In this document: piece after piece, positions 16,192 through 28,500 of the stretch
How the letters are laid out: the number at the start of each line of letters is the position of its first letter
How positions within the stretch are numbered: position 1 is the stretch's first letter
Assembly: GCA_031291185.1 (NCBI GenBank)
Contig: JARLJM010000095.1
Span: forward strand, 1 to 46,140
Direction of reading: 5' to 3'
Source of the DNA: Parasulfuritortus sp.
GTDB taxonomy: Bacteria > Pseudomonadota > Gammaproteobacteria > Burkholderiales > Thiobacillaceae
DNA length: 46,140 bases
The notes under the pieces: generated by a model
Seen by the model: only the letters and a program-made list of their open reading frames with translations
What the model was told of the DNA's origin: nothing
Database searches by the model: none
Program-made: the position numbers and the translations under genes

Positions 16192-16433
16192 TGTCGGATT
16201 ACGTCCCTATCGCCTGCGTCGCCCACGAACGGCTAGAATTCGCCGTTCTGAAGCGGCGCAGGTTGCATCTGGTTTGTCTGGTGGCTGGAGATCGGGTTGA
16301 GATCGAGGTCATGCCGCTCGATGTCTATACTCGCGAAGGCGCCGAATGGATGCGTGCCAGAAATGATGACGGTCAGGAAATGACCTTGCGTCTGGATACG
16401 ATCCTGGATTTCCGGGAAATCCAGGTCACCTGA
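16191..16433 (+). CDS. rof: Rho-binding antiterminator (Rof/YaeO-like)
   Basis: An 80-residue protein resembling Rof, which binds Rho and prevents transcription termination. The pattern DYVPIACVAHERLEFAVLKR, then LHLVCLVAGDRVEIEVMPLDV and a final MTLRLDTILDFREI, matches the Rof order of an N-terminal Y.PI.C..hd.lE motif and a closing LRLDkI.sf. I use ATG 16191, which overlaps the sppA stop as TGATG, rather than the TTG three bases earlier. It lies between sppA and the heat-shock promoter of grpE. Assignment rests on motif order by eye, so a structural comparison would firm it up. Confidence 0.75.
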   Translation: MSDYVPIACVAHERLEFAVLKRRRLHLVCLVAGDRVEIEVMPLDVYTREGAEWMRARNDDGQEMTLRLDTILDFREIQVT

Positions 16434-16444
16434 ATTAATCCCCT

Positions 16445-16472
16445 CTTGAAATACTGACTGCCGCCCCCATTC
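16445..16472 (+). promoter_or_regulatory. Sigma-32 heat-shock promoter of grpE-dnaK-dnaJ
   Basis: CTTGAAA at 16445-16451, 13 bases, then CCCCATTC at 16465-16472. This matches the RpoH consensus (CTTGAAA, 13-14, CCCCATNT) at every position but the last. Transcription would begin near 16480, and AGGAG at about 16486-16490 serves grpE. Confidence 0.85.
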
Positions 16473-16499
16473 GATGTGGGGTCGTAGGAGAGAACTGAT

Positions 16500-17045
16500 A
16501 TGTCTGAACAAAATCTGAATGCTGCCGAGGCAGCGGAACAACAAAATGCCGAGCCGGTTAACGCGGGCAAGGAAACCATGCCCAGTCTGGAGGAATCGCT
16601 CCGCCAGGCTGAACTGCTGGCCCAGGAACATCACGATGCCTGGCTGCGGGCGAAGGCGGAAACCGAAAACGTGCGTCGACGTGGCGCCGAGGATGCGGAA
16701 AAGGCCCGCAAGTTTGCGGTGGAGAAATTCGCCGGTGAGATGCTGGCAGTAAAGGACAGCCTGGAGGCCGCCTTGGCGACCGGTGACGCGGCCAGTATCG
16801 AAAGCCTGAAGAGTGGCGTCGAACTGACCCTGAAACAGCTGGCCAGCGTGTTCGAGAAAAACAACATCGCCGAGGTGAACCCCCTGGGCCAAAAATTCGA
16901 CCCCAATGCCCATCAGGCCATCGCCATGGTCGATGGCGAGGGGGAGGCGAATACCGTGGCCAACGTGTTGCAGAAGGGCTATCTGCTCAGCGAACGGGTG
17001 CTGCGTCCGGCCATGGTAATGGTCACCAAGCCGAAAGAGGCTTGA
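16500..17045 (+). CDS. grpE: GrpE nucleotide-exchange factor
   Basis: A 181-residue co-chaperone that releases ADP from DnaK. An acidic, disordered start (about 1-25) leads into a long coiled coil (about 28-85, with [13 protein letters not shown]), followed by the four-helix and beta-wing parts ([46 protein letters not shown]). These are the GrpE signature. AGGAG stands about 9 bases before ATG 16500. It is the first gene of the heat-shock unit; a second sigma-32 promoter overlaps its stop codon and should boost dnaK. Confidence 0.97.
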   Translation: MSEQNLNAAEAAEQQNAEPVNAGKETMPSLEESLRQAELLAQEHHDAWLRAKAETENVRRRGAEDAEKARKFAVEKFAGEMLAVKDSLEAALATGDAASIESLKSGVELTLKQLASVFEKNNIAEVNPLGQKFDPNAHQAIAMVDGEGEANTVANVLQKGYLLSERVLRPAMVMVTKPKEA

Positions 17046-17068
17046 AGTTCGCCATCCCATACCCATAT
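17041..17068 (+). promoter_or_regulatory. Second sigma-32 promoter, before dnaK
   Basis: CTTGAAG (17041-17047) includes the grpE stop codon and is followed after 13 bases by ACCCATAT (17061-17068), 7 of 8 matches to CCCCATNT. The start would be near 17076, giving dnaK a leader of about 30 bases with GAGGA just before its ATG. This would let dnaK and dnaJ be transcribed above grpE. Confidence 0.65.
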
Positions 17069-17105
17069 CGGAAACAGTTCAATAACTTCTTGAGGAATTA
17101 ACATC

Positions 17106-19028
<1,923 letters not shown>

Positions 19029-19061
19029 CGTTATTCCGGACGCATTCGCGCCGTAATGACT

Positions 19062-19096
19062 GGCCGGGTTTAAGGGGTTCGCCCCTTAGCCCGGCC
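19062..19096 (+). other. Strong hairpin between dnaK and dnaJ
   Basis: GGCCGGG (19062-19068) pairs with CCCGGCC (19090-19096), and AAGGGG (19072-19077) with CCCCTT (19082-19087), around a TTCG loop; a TTT/AG internal loop separates the stems. No T run follows, so it is not an ordinary terminator. It may protect the upstream dnaK message or lower readthrough into dnaJ, giving unequal chaperone levels. Confidence 0.7.
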
Positions 19097-19118
19097 GGTT
19101 TGCAAATTTGAGGATTGC

Positions 19119-20246
19119 ATGTCAAAGCGGGATTACTACGAGGTTCTTGGTGTCGCCAAGGGCGCCACCGAGGACGAGATCAAGAAGGCCTTCAAGAAGT
19201 TGGCGATGAAACATCACCCTGACCGCAATCAGGGTGACGGTTCCGCCGAAGAGAAATTCAAGGAGGCTAAAGAGGCCTATGAGATCCTCTCCGATGCGCA
19301 AAAGCGGGCGGCCTACGACCAGTATGGCCACGCCGGAGTCGATCCATCCATGGGTGGGGCAGGCGCCGGCGGCGCCGGTTTCCGCGATTTCGCCGACGCC
19401 TTCTCGGATATCTTCGGTGACATCTTCGGTGGTGCCGGTGGGCGTGGCCGTTCCCAGGTCTATCGCGGCGCGGACCTGCGCTACAACCTCGAACTATCGC
19501 TTGAGGAAGCGGCCCGCGGAACCGAAACCAAGATCCGCATCCCGGTGCTGACCGAGTGTGAACACTGTCATGGCAGCGGCGCCAAGCCGGGCACCCAGCC
19601 AGTCACGTGTCCAACCTGCGGCGGCCACGGTCAGGTGCGCATGCAACAGGGCTTCTTCTCGGTTCAGCAGGCATGCCCCCATTGCCACGGCACGGGCCGG
19701 GTGATTGCCGAACCGTGTACCTACTGCCATGGGGAAGGTAGGGTCAAGCAGCACAAGACCCTGTCGGTGCGCATACCGGCCGGCGTGGACGAGGGTGATC
19801 GCATCCGTCTGGCTGGCGAGGGCGAATCTGGCGTCAATGGCGGTCCGCCAGGCGATCTTTATGTGCAGGTGAATTTGCGGGCACATCCCGTTTTCACCCG
19901 TGACCACAACGATCTGCATTGCGAGATGCCGATTTCGTTCACCACGGCGGCGCTGGGCGGCGAGATCAGCATTCCGACCCTGGATGGCCAGGCCAGCATC
20001 AAGATTCCGCATGAAACCCAGAGCGGCAAGGTGTTCAGGCTGCGGGGCAAGGGCATCAAGGGCGTGCGCAGCAACGCGCCGGGCGACCTGCACTGTCATG
20101 TGGTGGTGGAGACTCCGATCAACCTGACCGACCGTCAGAAAGAATTGCTGCGTGAACTGGACGCCTCCAGCGTCGGCCACGAAGGCAAGCACAATCCCCG
20201 GGCCAAGGGCTTCATGGACAAGGTGAAAGAGTTTTTCAGCCCGTAA
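19119..20246 (+). CDS. dnaJ: Chaperone DnaJ (Hsp40, class A)
   Basis: A 375-residue J protein that delivers clients to DnaK. The J domain (about 1-70) has HPD in [11 protein letters not shown] Gly/Phe region follows (about 73-110), then four zinc motifs, seen as [24 protein letters not shown] and CTYCHGEG, and two substrate domains. [14 protein letters not shown] and [15 protein letters not shown] are family-typical. The ATG at 19119 has TTGAGG 11-12 bases before it. It ends the grpE-dnaK-dnaJ unit and converges with a GGDEF-EAL gene; the 30-base gap contains only a short CCCGG-ATG-CCGGG stem without a T run. Confidence 0.98.
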   Translation: MSKRDYYEVLGVAKGATEDEIKKAFKKLAMKHHPDRNQGDGSAEEKFKEAKEAYEILSDAQKRAAYDQYGHAGVDPSMGGAGAGGAGFRDFADAFSDIFGDIFGGAGGRGRSQVYRGADLRYNLELSLEEAARGTETKIRIPVLTECEHCHGSGAKPGTQPVTCPTCGGHGQVRMQQGFFSVQQACPHCHGTGRVIAEPCTYCHGEGRVKQHKTLSVRIPAGVDEGDRIRLAGEGESGVNGGPPGDLYVQVNLRAHPVFTRDHNDLHCEMPISFTTAALGGEISIPTLDGQASIKIPHETQSGKVFRLRGKGIKGVRSNAPGDLHCHVVVETPINLTDRQKELLRELDASSVGHEGKHNPRAKGFMDKVKEFFSP

Positions 20247-20276
20247 GCTGTCGCCCGGATGCCGGGTCGAGCGGGC

Positions 20277-22895
20277 TCAGCCGAACAGCTTGGTCCAGTC
20301 CTCGATAGGCATCGGTCGGCCGAACAGATAGCCTTGGTAGGCCATGCAGCCATTCTCAAGCAGAAAATCGCGCTGAGCCTGTGTTTCCACACCTTCTGCA
20401 ATGACCTGCAAACCCAGCGATTGGCTCATGGCCAGGATGGCGCGAACGATGGCCGCATCGTTCGGGTCGTGGGTGACATCCTGGACGAAGGACTGGTCGA
20501 TCTTGATCTGATCCAGGGGTAGCCGCTTCAGGTAGGACAGGGACGAGTACCCGGTTCCGAAATCGTCCAGGGAAAACCCCACGCCAAGGGCATCCAGTTC
20601 CTGCATCCGGAGGATGACTTCTTCGACGTTGTCGAGCACCACGCTTTCGGTCAGTTCCAGTTTTAGCCGGGCCGGGTTGGCTCCGTTTTCAATCAGGGAT
20701 TGCCGGACTTGCGCGACGAAATCAGGCTGACGGAACTGTCTGGCGCTGACGTTGACCGCAATCTGCAAATGCTGCGTGCGGGCGTCGCCAGCCCAGGTTT
20801 TCAATTGACGACAGGCGGTATCGAGCACCCACCGGCCGATCTGGATGATCAATCCGGTTTCTTCGGCCAGGGGGATGAACCGGGACGGCGGGATCAGCCC
20901 CTGGTCCGGATTTGACCAGCGCACCAGGGCTTCTGCGCCGATCAGTCCGCCTTCCTGATCGACCTGGGGCTGGTAATGAAGCTGGAACTCGCCCCTCTCC
21001 AGGCCACGGCGCAGAGCCGCTTCCATGGCCGTGTGCGTATCGATGGCGGCCTGCATGGCGGGATTGAAGAACCGGACTGTATTGCGCCCGGCGTCCTTGG
21101 CCTGATAAAGCGCTACATCGGCCTGTTTGAGCAAGACTTCGGCGGAGGTGTCCAGGCCACGGAACAAGGTCAGACCTATGCTGGTCGAGCTGCGAAACTC
21201 GGCTTCGCCATTACCGATGAAATAGGGGGCATGGAGCGCGAGGCGGACCTTTTCGGCGATGACCTCGGCCTGATTGGCCGCCGATGCTTCGGATTCACCC
21301 AGGCTTTCCAGCATCACGACGTACTCGTCGCCACCCAGACGGGACACCGTGTCTTCCTGGCGGACGTTGTCCAGCAGACGCCGGGCCGCCTCGATCAGCA
21401 GGCGGTCGCCGACATCGTGGCCCTGGGTGTCGTTGAGCGTCTTGAAATTATCCAGGTCGAGGATCAGCAGTGCGCCGAATTCCTGACTGCGATTGCTGGC
21501 GATCAAGGCCTGGCCGAGTCGATCCATGAGCAACCGGCGATTGGGCAGCTGGGTCAGCGGGTCGAAATAGGCAAGATTGCGGATTTGTTCTTCTGCCTGC
21601 TTGCGCGCGGTAATGTCCCGGGAAATGCCCAGAATGCCGAGCACCCGCCCGGTGCCGTCGTACATCGGGGTCTTGATGGTTTCGAGCAAGGCCTCGCGAC
21701 CGTCGCTGGCGTATTTCACGGCTTGTTCGTTGATCCTGGGGCCGCCGGCTTCGAGAGCCTCGCGATCCTTCTGCCGGAAAAAATCAGCCATTTCCCTGGA
21801 GACGAAATCGTAGTCCGTCTTGCCGACAATCTCGGCCTCGCTGGCACCGAAGAAACGCTCGAATTCGTGGTTGCAGCCCTGATAAACGCCGTTGGTATCC
21901 TTCAGCCAGACCAGATCCGGAATGGTCTGGACCAGGGTTCTCAAATGACTGCGCTCGTGTTCGAGCTGTGCTGTTCGACGCGCCACTTCCCGCTTCAGTA
22001 TTAGAACCAGAATCAGCATGAACGACCCGGCCAGGGCGGCTGCCAGCGCGATATAGGCCAGGTAACGGGCATAGGGAAGGGTGCTGATCGGAGTGCCCAG
22101 CCACTTGTCTTTCAGGGTCATTTTCTCGTCGTCCGAGAAGCTGGCAAAGCCCTTCTGTACAAGTATCAGCGTACGTTGATCGCCCTTGTGCACCGCCCGG
22201 TGGAACTGGCCGTTGTAGAGGATGAAGGCCTTGCGGAAATAGCGGTCGGCCCGCGCACGGTAGAGCAGGTAATTGGCCGGCGGTTCGTCGAGACAGAATA
22301 TCTTGATCTTGCCCGCCACCGCGGCGTCGACGATGGCTTGATAGCTGTCGAACAGTTGCAGGGAGTGAATGCCGCTTGCGGCAAGCCTGTCGGCACAGGC
22401 ATCGCCATTCTTGACCCCGACCAGGAAGCCGTGCAGGGAGGCGACATCGGTAATTCCGGTGATCGATTCATTGACGAATATCGGCACCGGCAGATCGGCA
22501 TACGAATCGGTGAAGTCATATTGGGCTTCACGTTCAGGGGTGCGGAATATGGTGTCGATGACATCGGCCTGGCCCCTGGCCATGATTTCCTTGGCCTTGT
22601 CCCAGTCGGTGGCGACCAGGTTGACGTGCACGCCGGTCTTGGTCTCCCAGAGATGCCAGGCATCGACCAGATAACCCGTCAGCTGGCCATTCTCCTTGCG
22701 GAAGATATAGGGCGGGTAGTTGTCGTCGCTGACTACGGTAAGCGTCGTCGGCCTGGGTGGCGTTGGGGTGACCAGAGCGGACTGGGCCCAGGCCGGAACG
22801 ATCAGCGCAAACAAGAACAGAACCCACGGAAACTTCCGGACGGATAGCGGCAAGGGCCAGAAAAGAGAAAGCGAATGGCCGGCTGTAGTGTCCAT
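20277..22895 (-). CDS. Periplasmic solute-binding domain - PAS - GGDEF - EAL receptor
   Basis: An 872-residue membrane receptor. A signal anchor (about 22-38) precedes a type-3 periplasmic binding domain (about 50-270: VVSDDNYPPYIFRKENGQLTG, ARGQADVIDTIFRTPER, VGVKNGDACADRL). One transmembrane helix (about 276-300) leads to a PAS domain (about 315-430), GGDEF (GGDEY at 521-525 with RQED inhibitory site at 512-515) and EAL (EAL at 655-657, with DDFGTGYSS and EGVET). Both enzymes look intact. The ligand, probably an amino acid or similar solute, would tune c-di-GMP levels. The cytoplasmic half closely resembles the 881-residue protein at 6.8-9.4 kb, suggesting duplication with swapped input domains. 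It converges with dnaJ and is divergent from sucB. Confidence 0.93.
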   Translation of the reverse strand: MDTTAGHSLSLFWPLPLSVRKFPWVLFLFALIVPAWAQSALVTPTPPRPTTLTVVSDDNYPPYIFRKENGQLTGYLVDAWHLWETKTGVHVNLVATDWDKAKEIMARGQADVIDTIFRTPEREAQYDFTDSYADLPVPIFVNESITGITDVASLHGFLVGVKNGDACADRLAASGIHSLQLFDSYQAIVDAAVAGKIKIFCLDEPPANYLLYRARADRYFRKAFILYNGQFHRAVHKGDQRTLILVQKGFASFSDDEKMTLKDKWLGTPISTLPYARYLAYIALAAALAGSFMLILVLILKREVARRTAQLEHERSHLRTLVQTIPDLVWLKDTNGVYQGCNHEFERFFGASEAEIVGKTDYDFVSREMADFFRQKDREALEAGGPRINEQAVKYASDGREALLETIKTPMYDGTGRVLGILGISRDITARKQAEEQIRNLAYFDPLTQLPNRRLLMDRLGQALIASNRSQEFGALLILDLDNFKTLNDTQGHDVGDRLLIEAARRLLDNVRQEDTVSRLGGDEYVVMLESLGESEASAANQAEVIAEKVRLALHAPYFIGNGEAEFRSSTSIGLTLFRGLDTSAEVLLKQADVALYQAKDAGRNTVRFFNPAMQAAIDTHTAMEAALRRGLERGEFQLHYQPQVDQEGGLIGAEALVRWSNPDQGLIPPSRFIPLAEETGLIIQIGRWVLDTACRQLKTWAGDARTQHLQIAVNVSARQFRQPDFVAQVRQSLIENGANPARLKLELTESVVLDNVEEVILRMQELDALGVGFSLDDFGTGYSSLSYLKRLPLDQIKIDQSFVQDVTHDPNDAAIVRAILAMSQSLGLQVIAEGVETQAQRDFLLENGCMAYQGYLFGRPMPIEDWTKLFG

Positions 22896-23042
22896 CGGTC
22901 TCGATGAAGTGAAATGGATTGCGTTGAACGCAATTCTACGCCACGCGGAACGCCAGTCTGGTACCAGGTGAGCGATCAGGGTGATTTTATCGAGTCGTTG
23001 CAGGCCTATAATCGGCCTATCAACGACCGAATGACGACCACC

Positions 23043-24098
23043 ATGCGTATCCAGATCAAAACCCCCGAATTTTCAGAATCCGTGCAAAGCGGCACCTTGC
23101 TGGAATGGCGCAGCCAGATTGGCGATACGGTCGAGCGCGACGAAACCCTGCTCGACATGGAAACCGACAAGGTCATTCTGGAGGTCTCCGCGCCGGCGTC
23201 CGGCACGCTGGTCGCCATCCACGTTGCCAATGGCGATGAGGTGAAAACGGGCGATGTGCTGGGCGAGATTGAGACCGATGCGACGGCTGCAGTCATCAAG
23301 CCGGCGGACAATGCATCGCCGGCATCCGTTCCGGCTCAAGCCTCCCCACAGCAGGTAGAGTCGCCGGCCATGGCCGCCCAGGTCGAAACGTATCAGCCTG
23401 GCCGTGCCGACCGCCGGGTACCCATGTCCCGTTTGCGCCTGCGCATCGCCGAGCGCATGGTCATGGCACAGCGCACCGCTGCCATCCTGACCACGTTCAA
23501 CGAGGTCAACATGCAACCGGTGCAGGACTTGCGCAAGCGGGTTCAGGCCGGGTTCCAGGAGAAAAACGGGGTCAAGCTGGGCCTGATGTCGATCTTCGTC
23601 AAGGCTGTCTGCCTGGGCCTGAAGCAGTTTCCGGTGGTCAACGCCAGCGTCGATGGCCGCGACATTGTCTATCACGATTGCTATGACATCGGCATGGCTG
23701 TCAGTTCCGAACGCGGTCTGGTGGTGCCGGTGCTGCGCGATGCCGACCAGATGACCCTGGCCCAGATCGAACAGAAGATCGCCGATTTCGGCCGGCGCGC
23801 CAACAGCCTTGAACTGACCATCGAGGAACTGGAAGGCGGTACCTTCACCATTTCCAACGGCGGCGTGTTCGGCTCCATGCTCTCGACGCCTATCCTGAAC
23901 CCGCCCCAGTCCGCTGTGCTCGGCCTGCATCGGATCCAGGACCGGCCGGTGGCCGAGAACGGCCAGGTGGTGATCCGGCCGATGATGTACCTGGCACTGT
24001 CCTATGATCACCGCATCATCGACGGTCGCGAAGCAGTCAGCTTCCTCAAGCTGGTCAAGGAGACCCTGGAATCTCCCGACCCACTGCTGGAGCAATGA
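23043..24098 (+). CDS. sucB: 2-oxoacid dehydrogenase E2 (SucB-like) without subunit-binding domain
   Basis: A lipoyl acyltransferase of 351 residues. The lipoyl domain (about 1-78) has the modified Lys at 43 in [11 protein letters not shown] Pro/Ala/Gln linker (about 85-120) passes straight into the catalytic domain (about 122-351), with [21 protein letters not shown] and the HxxxDG site in [17 protein letters not shown] and the GVFGSM stretch fit succinyltransferases. The peripheral subunit-binding domain that normally sits between linker and core (LSPAxRRL...GTGxxGRITKxD) is missing. No E1 or E3 gene is near. I use ATG 23043, where the lipoyl domain begins; ATG 23031 is an alternative and no good ribosome site is visible. 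It is coupled to DUF1415 by overlap. Confidence 0.88.
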   Translation: MRIQIKTPEFSESVQSGTLLEWRSQIGDTVERDETLLDMETDKVILEVSAPASGTLVAIHVANGDEVKTGDVLGEIETDATAAVIKPADNASPASVPAQASPQQVESPAMAAQVETYQPGRADRRVPMSRLRLRIAERMVMAQRTAAILTTFNEVNMQPVQDLRKRVQAGFQEKNGVKLGLMSIFVKAVCLGLKQFPVVNASVDGRDIVYHDCYDIGMAVSSERGLVVPVLRDADQMTLAQIEQKIADFGRRANSLELTIEELEGGTFTISNGGVFGSMLSTPILNPPQSAVLGLHRIQDRPVAENGQVVIRPMMYLALSYDHRIIDGREAVSFLKLVKETLESPDPLLEQ

Positions 24099-24649
24099 GC
24101 ATGGCGACGAAGGATGAAGTCATTGCCCAGACGCGCAACTGGGTAGAGAAGGCCGTCATCGGCCTGAATCTGTGTCCGTTCGCCAAGTCGGTCTACGTCA
24201 AGAACCAGGTTCGCATCGTGGTCAGCGAGGCCCGGCATCTGGATGCCTTTCTGGAACAACTCGACAGCGAACTGGATCTGCTGGTCGCCACCGATCCGGC
24301 CGAGATCGACACCACGCTGCTCATTCATCCCGACCTGCTGCCGGACTTCCTGGAGTTCAACGACTTCATGCTGCTGGCCGAGGAAGCCGTGATTGAACAT
24401 GACCTGGAAGGCGTGATCCAGATCGCCAGTTTCCATCCCGCCTTCCAGTTTGCCGACACCGAGCCGGATGACATCAGCAACTACACCAACCGCTCGCCGT
24501 ATCCCACCATCCACCTGATCCGCGAGGCCAGTATCGCTCGCGCCGTGGAGTCGATGCCGGATACCGACGCGATCTACGAGCGCAATATCGAGACCATGAA
24601 ATCGCTGGGTCATGACGGCCTGAAGCGGATCCTGGACGGCGAGGCATGA
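24095..24649 (+). CDS. DUF1415 family protein
   Basis: A 184-residue protein of a family with no known function. It shows the family opening [21 protein letters not shown] and the later [21 protein letters not shown] and [21 protein letters not shown] single Cys in the LCPFAK motif is strongly conserved as I recall the family. The ATG at 24095 overlaps the sucB stop (ATGA); a second ATG six bases later is equally possible. It also overlaps the next gene by 4 bases, so the three genes form one translational unit. Nothing in the sequence shows its activity. Confidence 0.85.
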   Translation: MSMATKDEVIAQTRNWVEKAVIGLNLCPFAKSVYVKNQVRIVVSEARHLDAFLEQLDSELDLLVATDPAEIDTTLLIHPDLLPDFLEFNDFMLLAEEAVIEHDLEGVIQIASFHPAFQFADTEPDDISNYTNRSPYPTIHLIREASIARAVESMPDTDAIYERNIETMKSLGHDGLKRILDGEA

Positions 24650-25482
24650 AGGCCACCAGCGTGCAGCTGATCCCGGAAATCCGTCCGGGCCAGTCGATCG
24701 ATCTGCTCAAGGAACTGCACATCCTGACCCGCGACGGCCGGCTCAATCAGGACACCCGGCGCAAGCTGAAGCAGGTCTACCACCTGTACCAGTTCATCGA
24801 GCCCTTGCTGAACGAGGTGCTGGAACGGCGCGGCGACCTGAACCTGGCCGACCATGGCGCGGGCAAGTCCTATCTCGGCTTCATCCTCTACGACCTGTTC
24901 TTCAAGCACAGGGAAACCGGCCATCTGTACGGCATCGAGACCCGGCCCGAACTGGTGGTCAAATCGCAGGAACTGGCCCACCGTCTTGGCTTCGGCCGGA
25001 TGGCCTTCCTCAATCTGTCGGTCGAGGACTCCATCACCAGCCCGGTCTTGCCCGAGCGTATCGACATTGTCACGGCGCTGCATGCCTGCAACACGGCGAC
25101 TGACGATGCGATCCGCTTTGCCCTGGAAAAATCGGCTGAACATATCGTCCTGGCCCCGTGTTGTCAGGCTGAGGTCGCCGCGGTACTGCGCAAGAACAAG
25201 AACGCCTCGTTCGGACTCACGCCGCTGTCAGAGTTGTGGCGTCACCCCATCCATACCCGCGAATTCGGCAGCCAGGTCACCAATGTGTTGCGCTGTCTTC
25301 TACTGGAGGCGCACGGCTACCAGGTGACCGTGACCGAGCTGGTCGGCTGGGAACACTCGATGAAGAACGAGCTGATCATCGCCAGCCGCAAGGGCGACGC
25401 GAAACCCAGTGCACGGGAGCGGGCGCTGGCGATTCTGAAGACGTTGAATCTGGAAGAGTTGACGGGACGGTTCGTTTATTAG
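24646..25482 (+). CDS. SAM-dependent methyltransferase (methyltransferase-32/GSTCD-like)
   Basis: A 278-residue Rossmann methyltransferase-like protein. ADHGAGKSYLGFIL (about 67-80) is the SAM-binding loop, a Gly-rich variant of the usual DxGxGxG. YGIETRPELVVKSQELA supplies the acidic residue for ribose, and VTALHACNTATDDAI and LAPCCQAEV follow. The HACxTATD and PCC motifs resemble the group that includes the GSTCD C-terminal domain and METTL25, whose substrates are unclear. It overlaps DUF1415 by 4 bases and ends the sucB-DUF1415-methyltransferase unit. The downstream spacer to the convergent sensor gene is 32 bases without a clear terminator. Confidence 0.8.
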   Translation: MKATSVQLIPEIRPGQSIDLLKELHILTRDGRLNQDTRRKLKQVYHLYQFIEPLLNEVLERRGDLNLADHGAGKSYLGFILYDLFFKHRETGHLYGIETRPELVVKSQELAHRLGFGRMAFLNLSVEDSITSPVLPERIDIVTALHACNTATDDAIRFALEKSAEHIVLAPCCQAEVAAVLRKNKNASFGLTPLSELWRHPIHTREFGSQVTNVLRCLLLEAHGYQVTVTELVGWEHSMKNELIIASRKGDAKPSARERALAILKTLNLEELTGRFVY

Positions 25483-25514
25483 TGTCCCGGTATGGGCGGT
25501 GGCCATGCCTTTCC

Positions 25515-28500
25515 TCACAGGCTGCCGGGTATTTGCTCCCTGATTTTTCCGACCAGCCAGTCCGTCAGTTTCTTGCTTGCTCCCGGTGCATCCTGCCCCG
25601 AATGGAACTGGATATGCCACGCCGCCGCGTCCAGCGCGACTTCGCCCAACTGGTTCAGGAACGTGGCCAGCGGACAGGTATCCGCAGAGGTCGGGCTGGC
25701 CGGCTCTCCGCCATGAATTATTTTCCAGTGATAGGCCAGGGCCCCCAGATAGGTATGAATTTCGCCCGCCTGTATGGGTAGCTTGAAGGTTTTGCTCCAG
25801 GGCAGGATGTCTGTAGCCGGCATGGGCCTCGCGAGGCCATAGCCCTGGCCATAGGGTGCCCCGAGAATGGCGGCCGCTTCAATGAGACCTTCGTTTTCCA
25901 GCCCCTCGACTACGACGCTGCGTTCAAAGTCGCGGCCCATCTGGATGATGGCGCCAATCAGACTGAGCACCTGGACCGGATTGTCCTGGATGCGGGCTAG
26001 CAAACTTTGGTCGGCCTTGATGGTTTCGAAGGGCAGGGCCGACAGACGTTGCAGACTGCTGTATCCGGAACCCAGATCGTCCATGGCCAGATGGACCCCG
26101 ACCCGGACCAGCTGATCGATCACTCTGTCCTGGGTCTGGTGATCCATGCCCTCGGTTTCGAGAAGCTCCAGGGTCAGCCGGTTCGGGGCAACACCATGGA
26201 GACGCAGCGCGTCTTCGACCCAGCGAGCGCAGTCTGGCTCAAGCAGGGTGCTGGGTGGCAGATTCAACGAGCCTTGAATGGATAGCCCCTGTTTTTCCCA
26301 GGCCACAAGCTGAGACAGGACCACATCAAGGCCCATCCTGAACAGCCTTCCAAGATCGGCTCGCCCCAGCAAGGGCAGAAATTTCACTGGAGGAATGGTC
26401 TCGCCATCCGGCAGTTGCAGACGGGCCAGCGCCTCGACCTTGACCAGCTGGCCTGTCTGCAGATCGACCAGCGGTTGCATGTGCATTATCAGGCCATCGC
26501 CAAAAAGCCGTTGCCGATACAGCAATGCCAGCTCTTCCGAAAGGACGGGGGGCGGCGAGCTGCAGCGCAACCAGACCCCTTCCCAGCGTTGTTCAAGCCC
26601 GCGGGCAAACTGCTGCATGACCATGGACTCGAATTGATTGGGATACGCGCCGAACAGGCTGACGACCGCTTCGGACTGACCGATGGCGTTGACGACGGGC
26701 ACGCTCAACGACGAGCGGACGCCCAGGGGATGCGCAACGGAGTGCCAGTATTGGTATCGGGGGTCCCTCGAATAGGAAGGTGAACTCAGTATTCGCAGTG
26801 TTCGCCAGGCCTGTGCCGTGAGTCCCTGGCCGCGAGGGGAGTCCGGATCGGCAACCGCTTCGCTGCCCGGAGTCTGCAACACGGCGGCAATTTCCTGTCC
26901 TCGCGGTCCCGCAACCGCTTCGACTGAAAAGGCGCCTTCGGTATTCAGACGTAACAGGAGCGCCCCCTGAATCCCCGGGAGATTTCCGAGTGCCGTGATT
27001 TCAGCGCGCGTGGCGTCGGCCCATAAGGTGCCCTGCCTGGGCATCATCTCCGACAGGATTCTGAGATAGACCTGTGTAATTGAAGCATCGGTCTGAATCT
27101 GCGACTGGATGTCGTCATGCAGCCGGCTCTCGGCCGTGAGCAGTATCCGGTAGCGATCCCTTGCCGACAGGACGGCCTGATTGAGATGTTCGCTCAGCAG
27201 CCGGCGGTACAACATCATGGCCTGTACCAGAAGCGAGCTTCCGACACCTGACAGGGCATGTGCCTGGCCCACGTGCTGTGCCCTCTTCAGGATCATGGCC
27301 TGGGTCGTTGCAGGATCGAGCAGGAAACCTATATGTTCGGCCTGACGCGACATCAACATGCACATCTCATCGTCGCCCAGATTGGCCAGAATCGATTTGG
27401 CCTCCGGCACGTGGCTCAGTTCGGCATAGAACGTCTCGACAAACTCCGTGGAAATGATCTGAAAATGTTCCTTGCTCCTTTCCAGCAGCGTGGCGGCCTT
27501 GGTGCCATAAGGGTCGAACGGTTCTTCCCGCTCCGGCGGTGATGGGGTGAGCGAGCAGAAGCGCCACCAGCGGGTCCGGTCCAATTTGTGCAACTTGGAC
27601 TGATACATCGCGGCATCCGCCTGGCGCAAAAGAATGTCGCTTTCCTCCGAGTCCAGCGGGAATAACGCCAGCCCCATGCTCATGCCGACAAAGGCCTGCT
27701 TGTCGGGAGCGACATCGAAGGCCGATTCCACCGCCTGATGAAAGCGTCGGGCGGCCTGAGTGACCTGCTTGATGACTTGCAACTCGTCGAGGTCCTCGAT
27801 CACCAGGACGAACTCGTCTCCGCCGAGCCGGGCCAGCATGTCGGATTCCCTTAACTGGCCCTGCAGGCGCCTGGCCAGTTCCTGCAGCAGCCGATCGCCG
27901 GCTTCGTGGCCCCAGGTGTCGTTTACCGGCTTGAAGTCATCCAGGTCGAACATGCCGACCGCCACCATGTTGCCGATGCGACGTGCCCGGGCGATGGCTT
28001 TTGGAAGATGCTGCTCGAGCGCGCGGCGGTTGGGCAGGCCGGTCAGGTCGTCATGGGTGGCCTGATGGCTGATCTGCTCCCTGGCCTCATGCAGGGTGGT
28101 ATGGTCGATCGCGCTCCAGAGGACGCCGCGTTCGCCGTTCGCCAAATCGATAGGCGATCCCAGGATCTCGGCCCATAGCAGGGAACCATCCTTGCGCCGG
28201 TATCGGTACTCGATACGCGCGAATGTGCGACCCTCGATGGCCTTCTTGAACTGGGCACCGAACTGGATGAAGGCATCATGGCTTTCATGAAGGATGGCTG
28301 CGCTCTGCCCGATCAGTTCTGAATGTGCATAGCCGAACATCTCGCACAGTGCGGGGTTGAGTTGGGTGATGATCCGATGGCTGTCCACCGTGAACAGTGC
28401 CGCGGCATTGCTGTCGAACAGGGTACGCTGAAAATTCAGGGATTGGGCCAGTTCCTGCCGTAATTGCGTCTCGCGCTCGTGGGCACGCGTGGTCTCGATC

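Noticed and set aside
28131-28290. Frameshift or pseudogene in the 1412-residue sensor
   Set aside because: The frame is continuous from signal peptide to tail with all domain motifs intact, so its length reflects many domains rather than an error.
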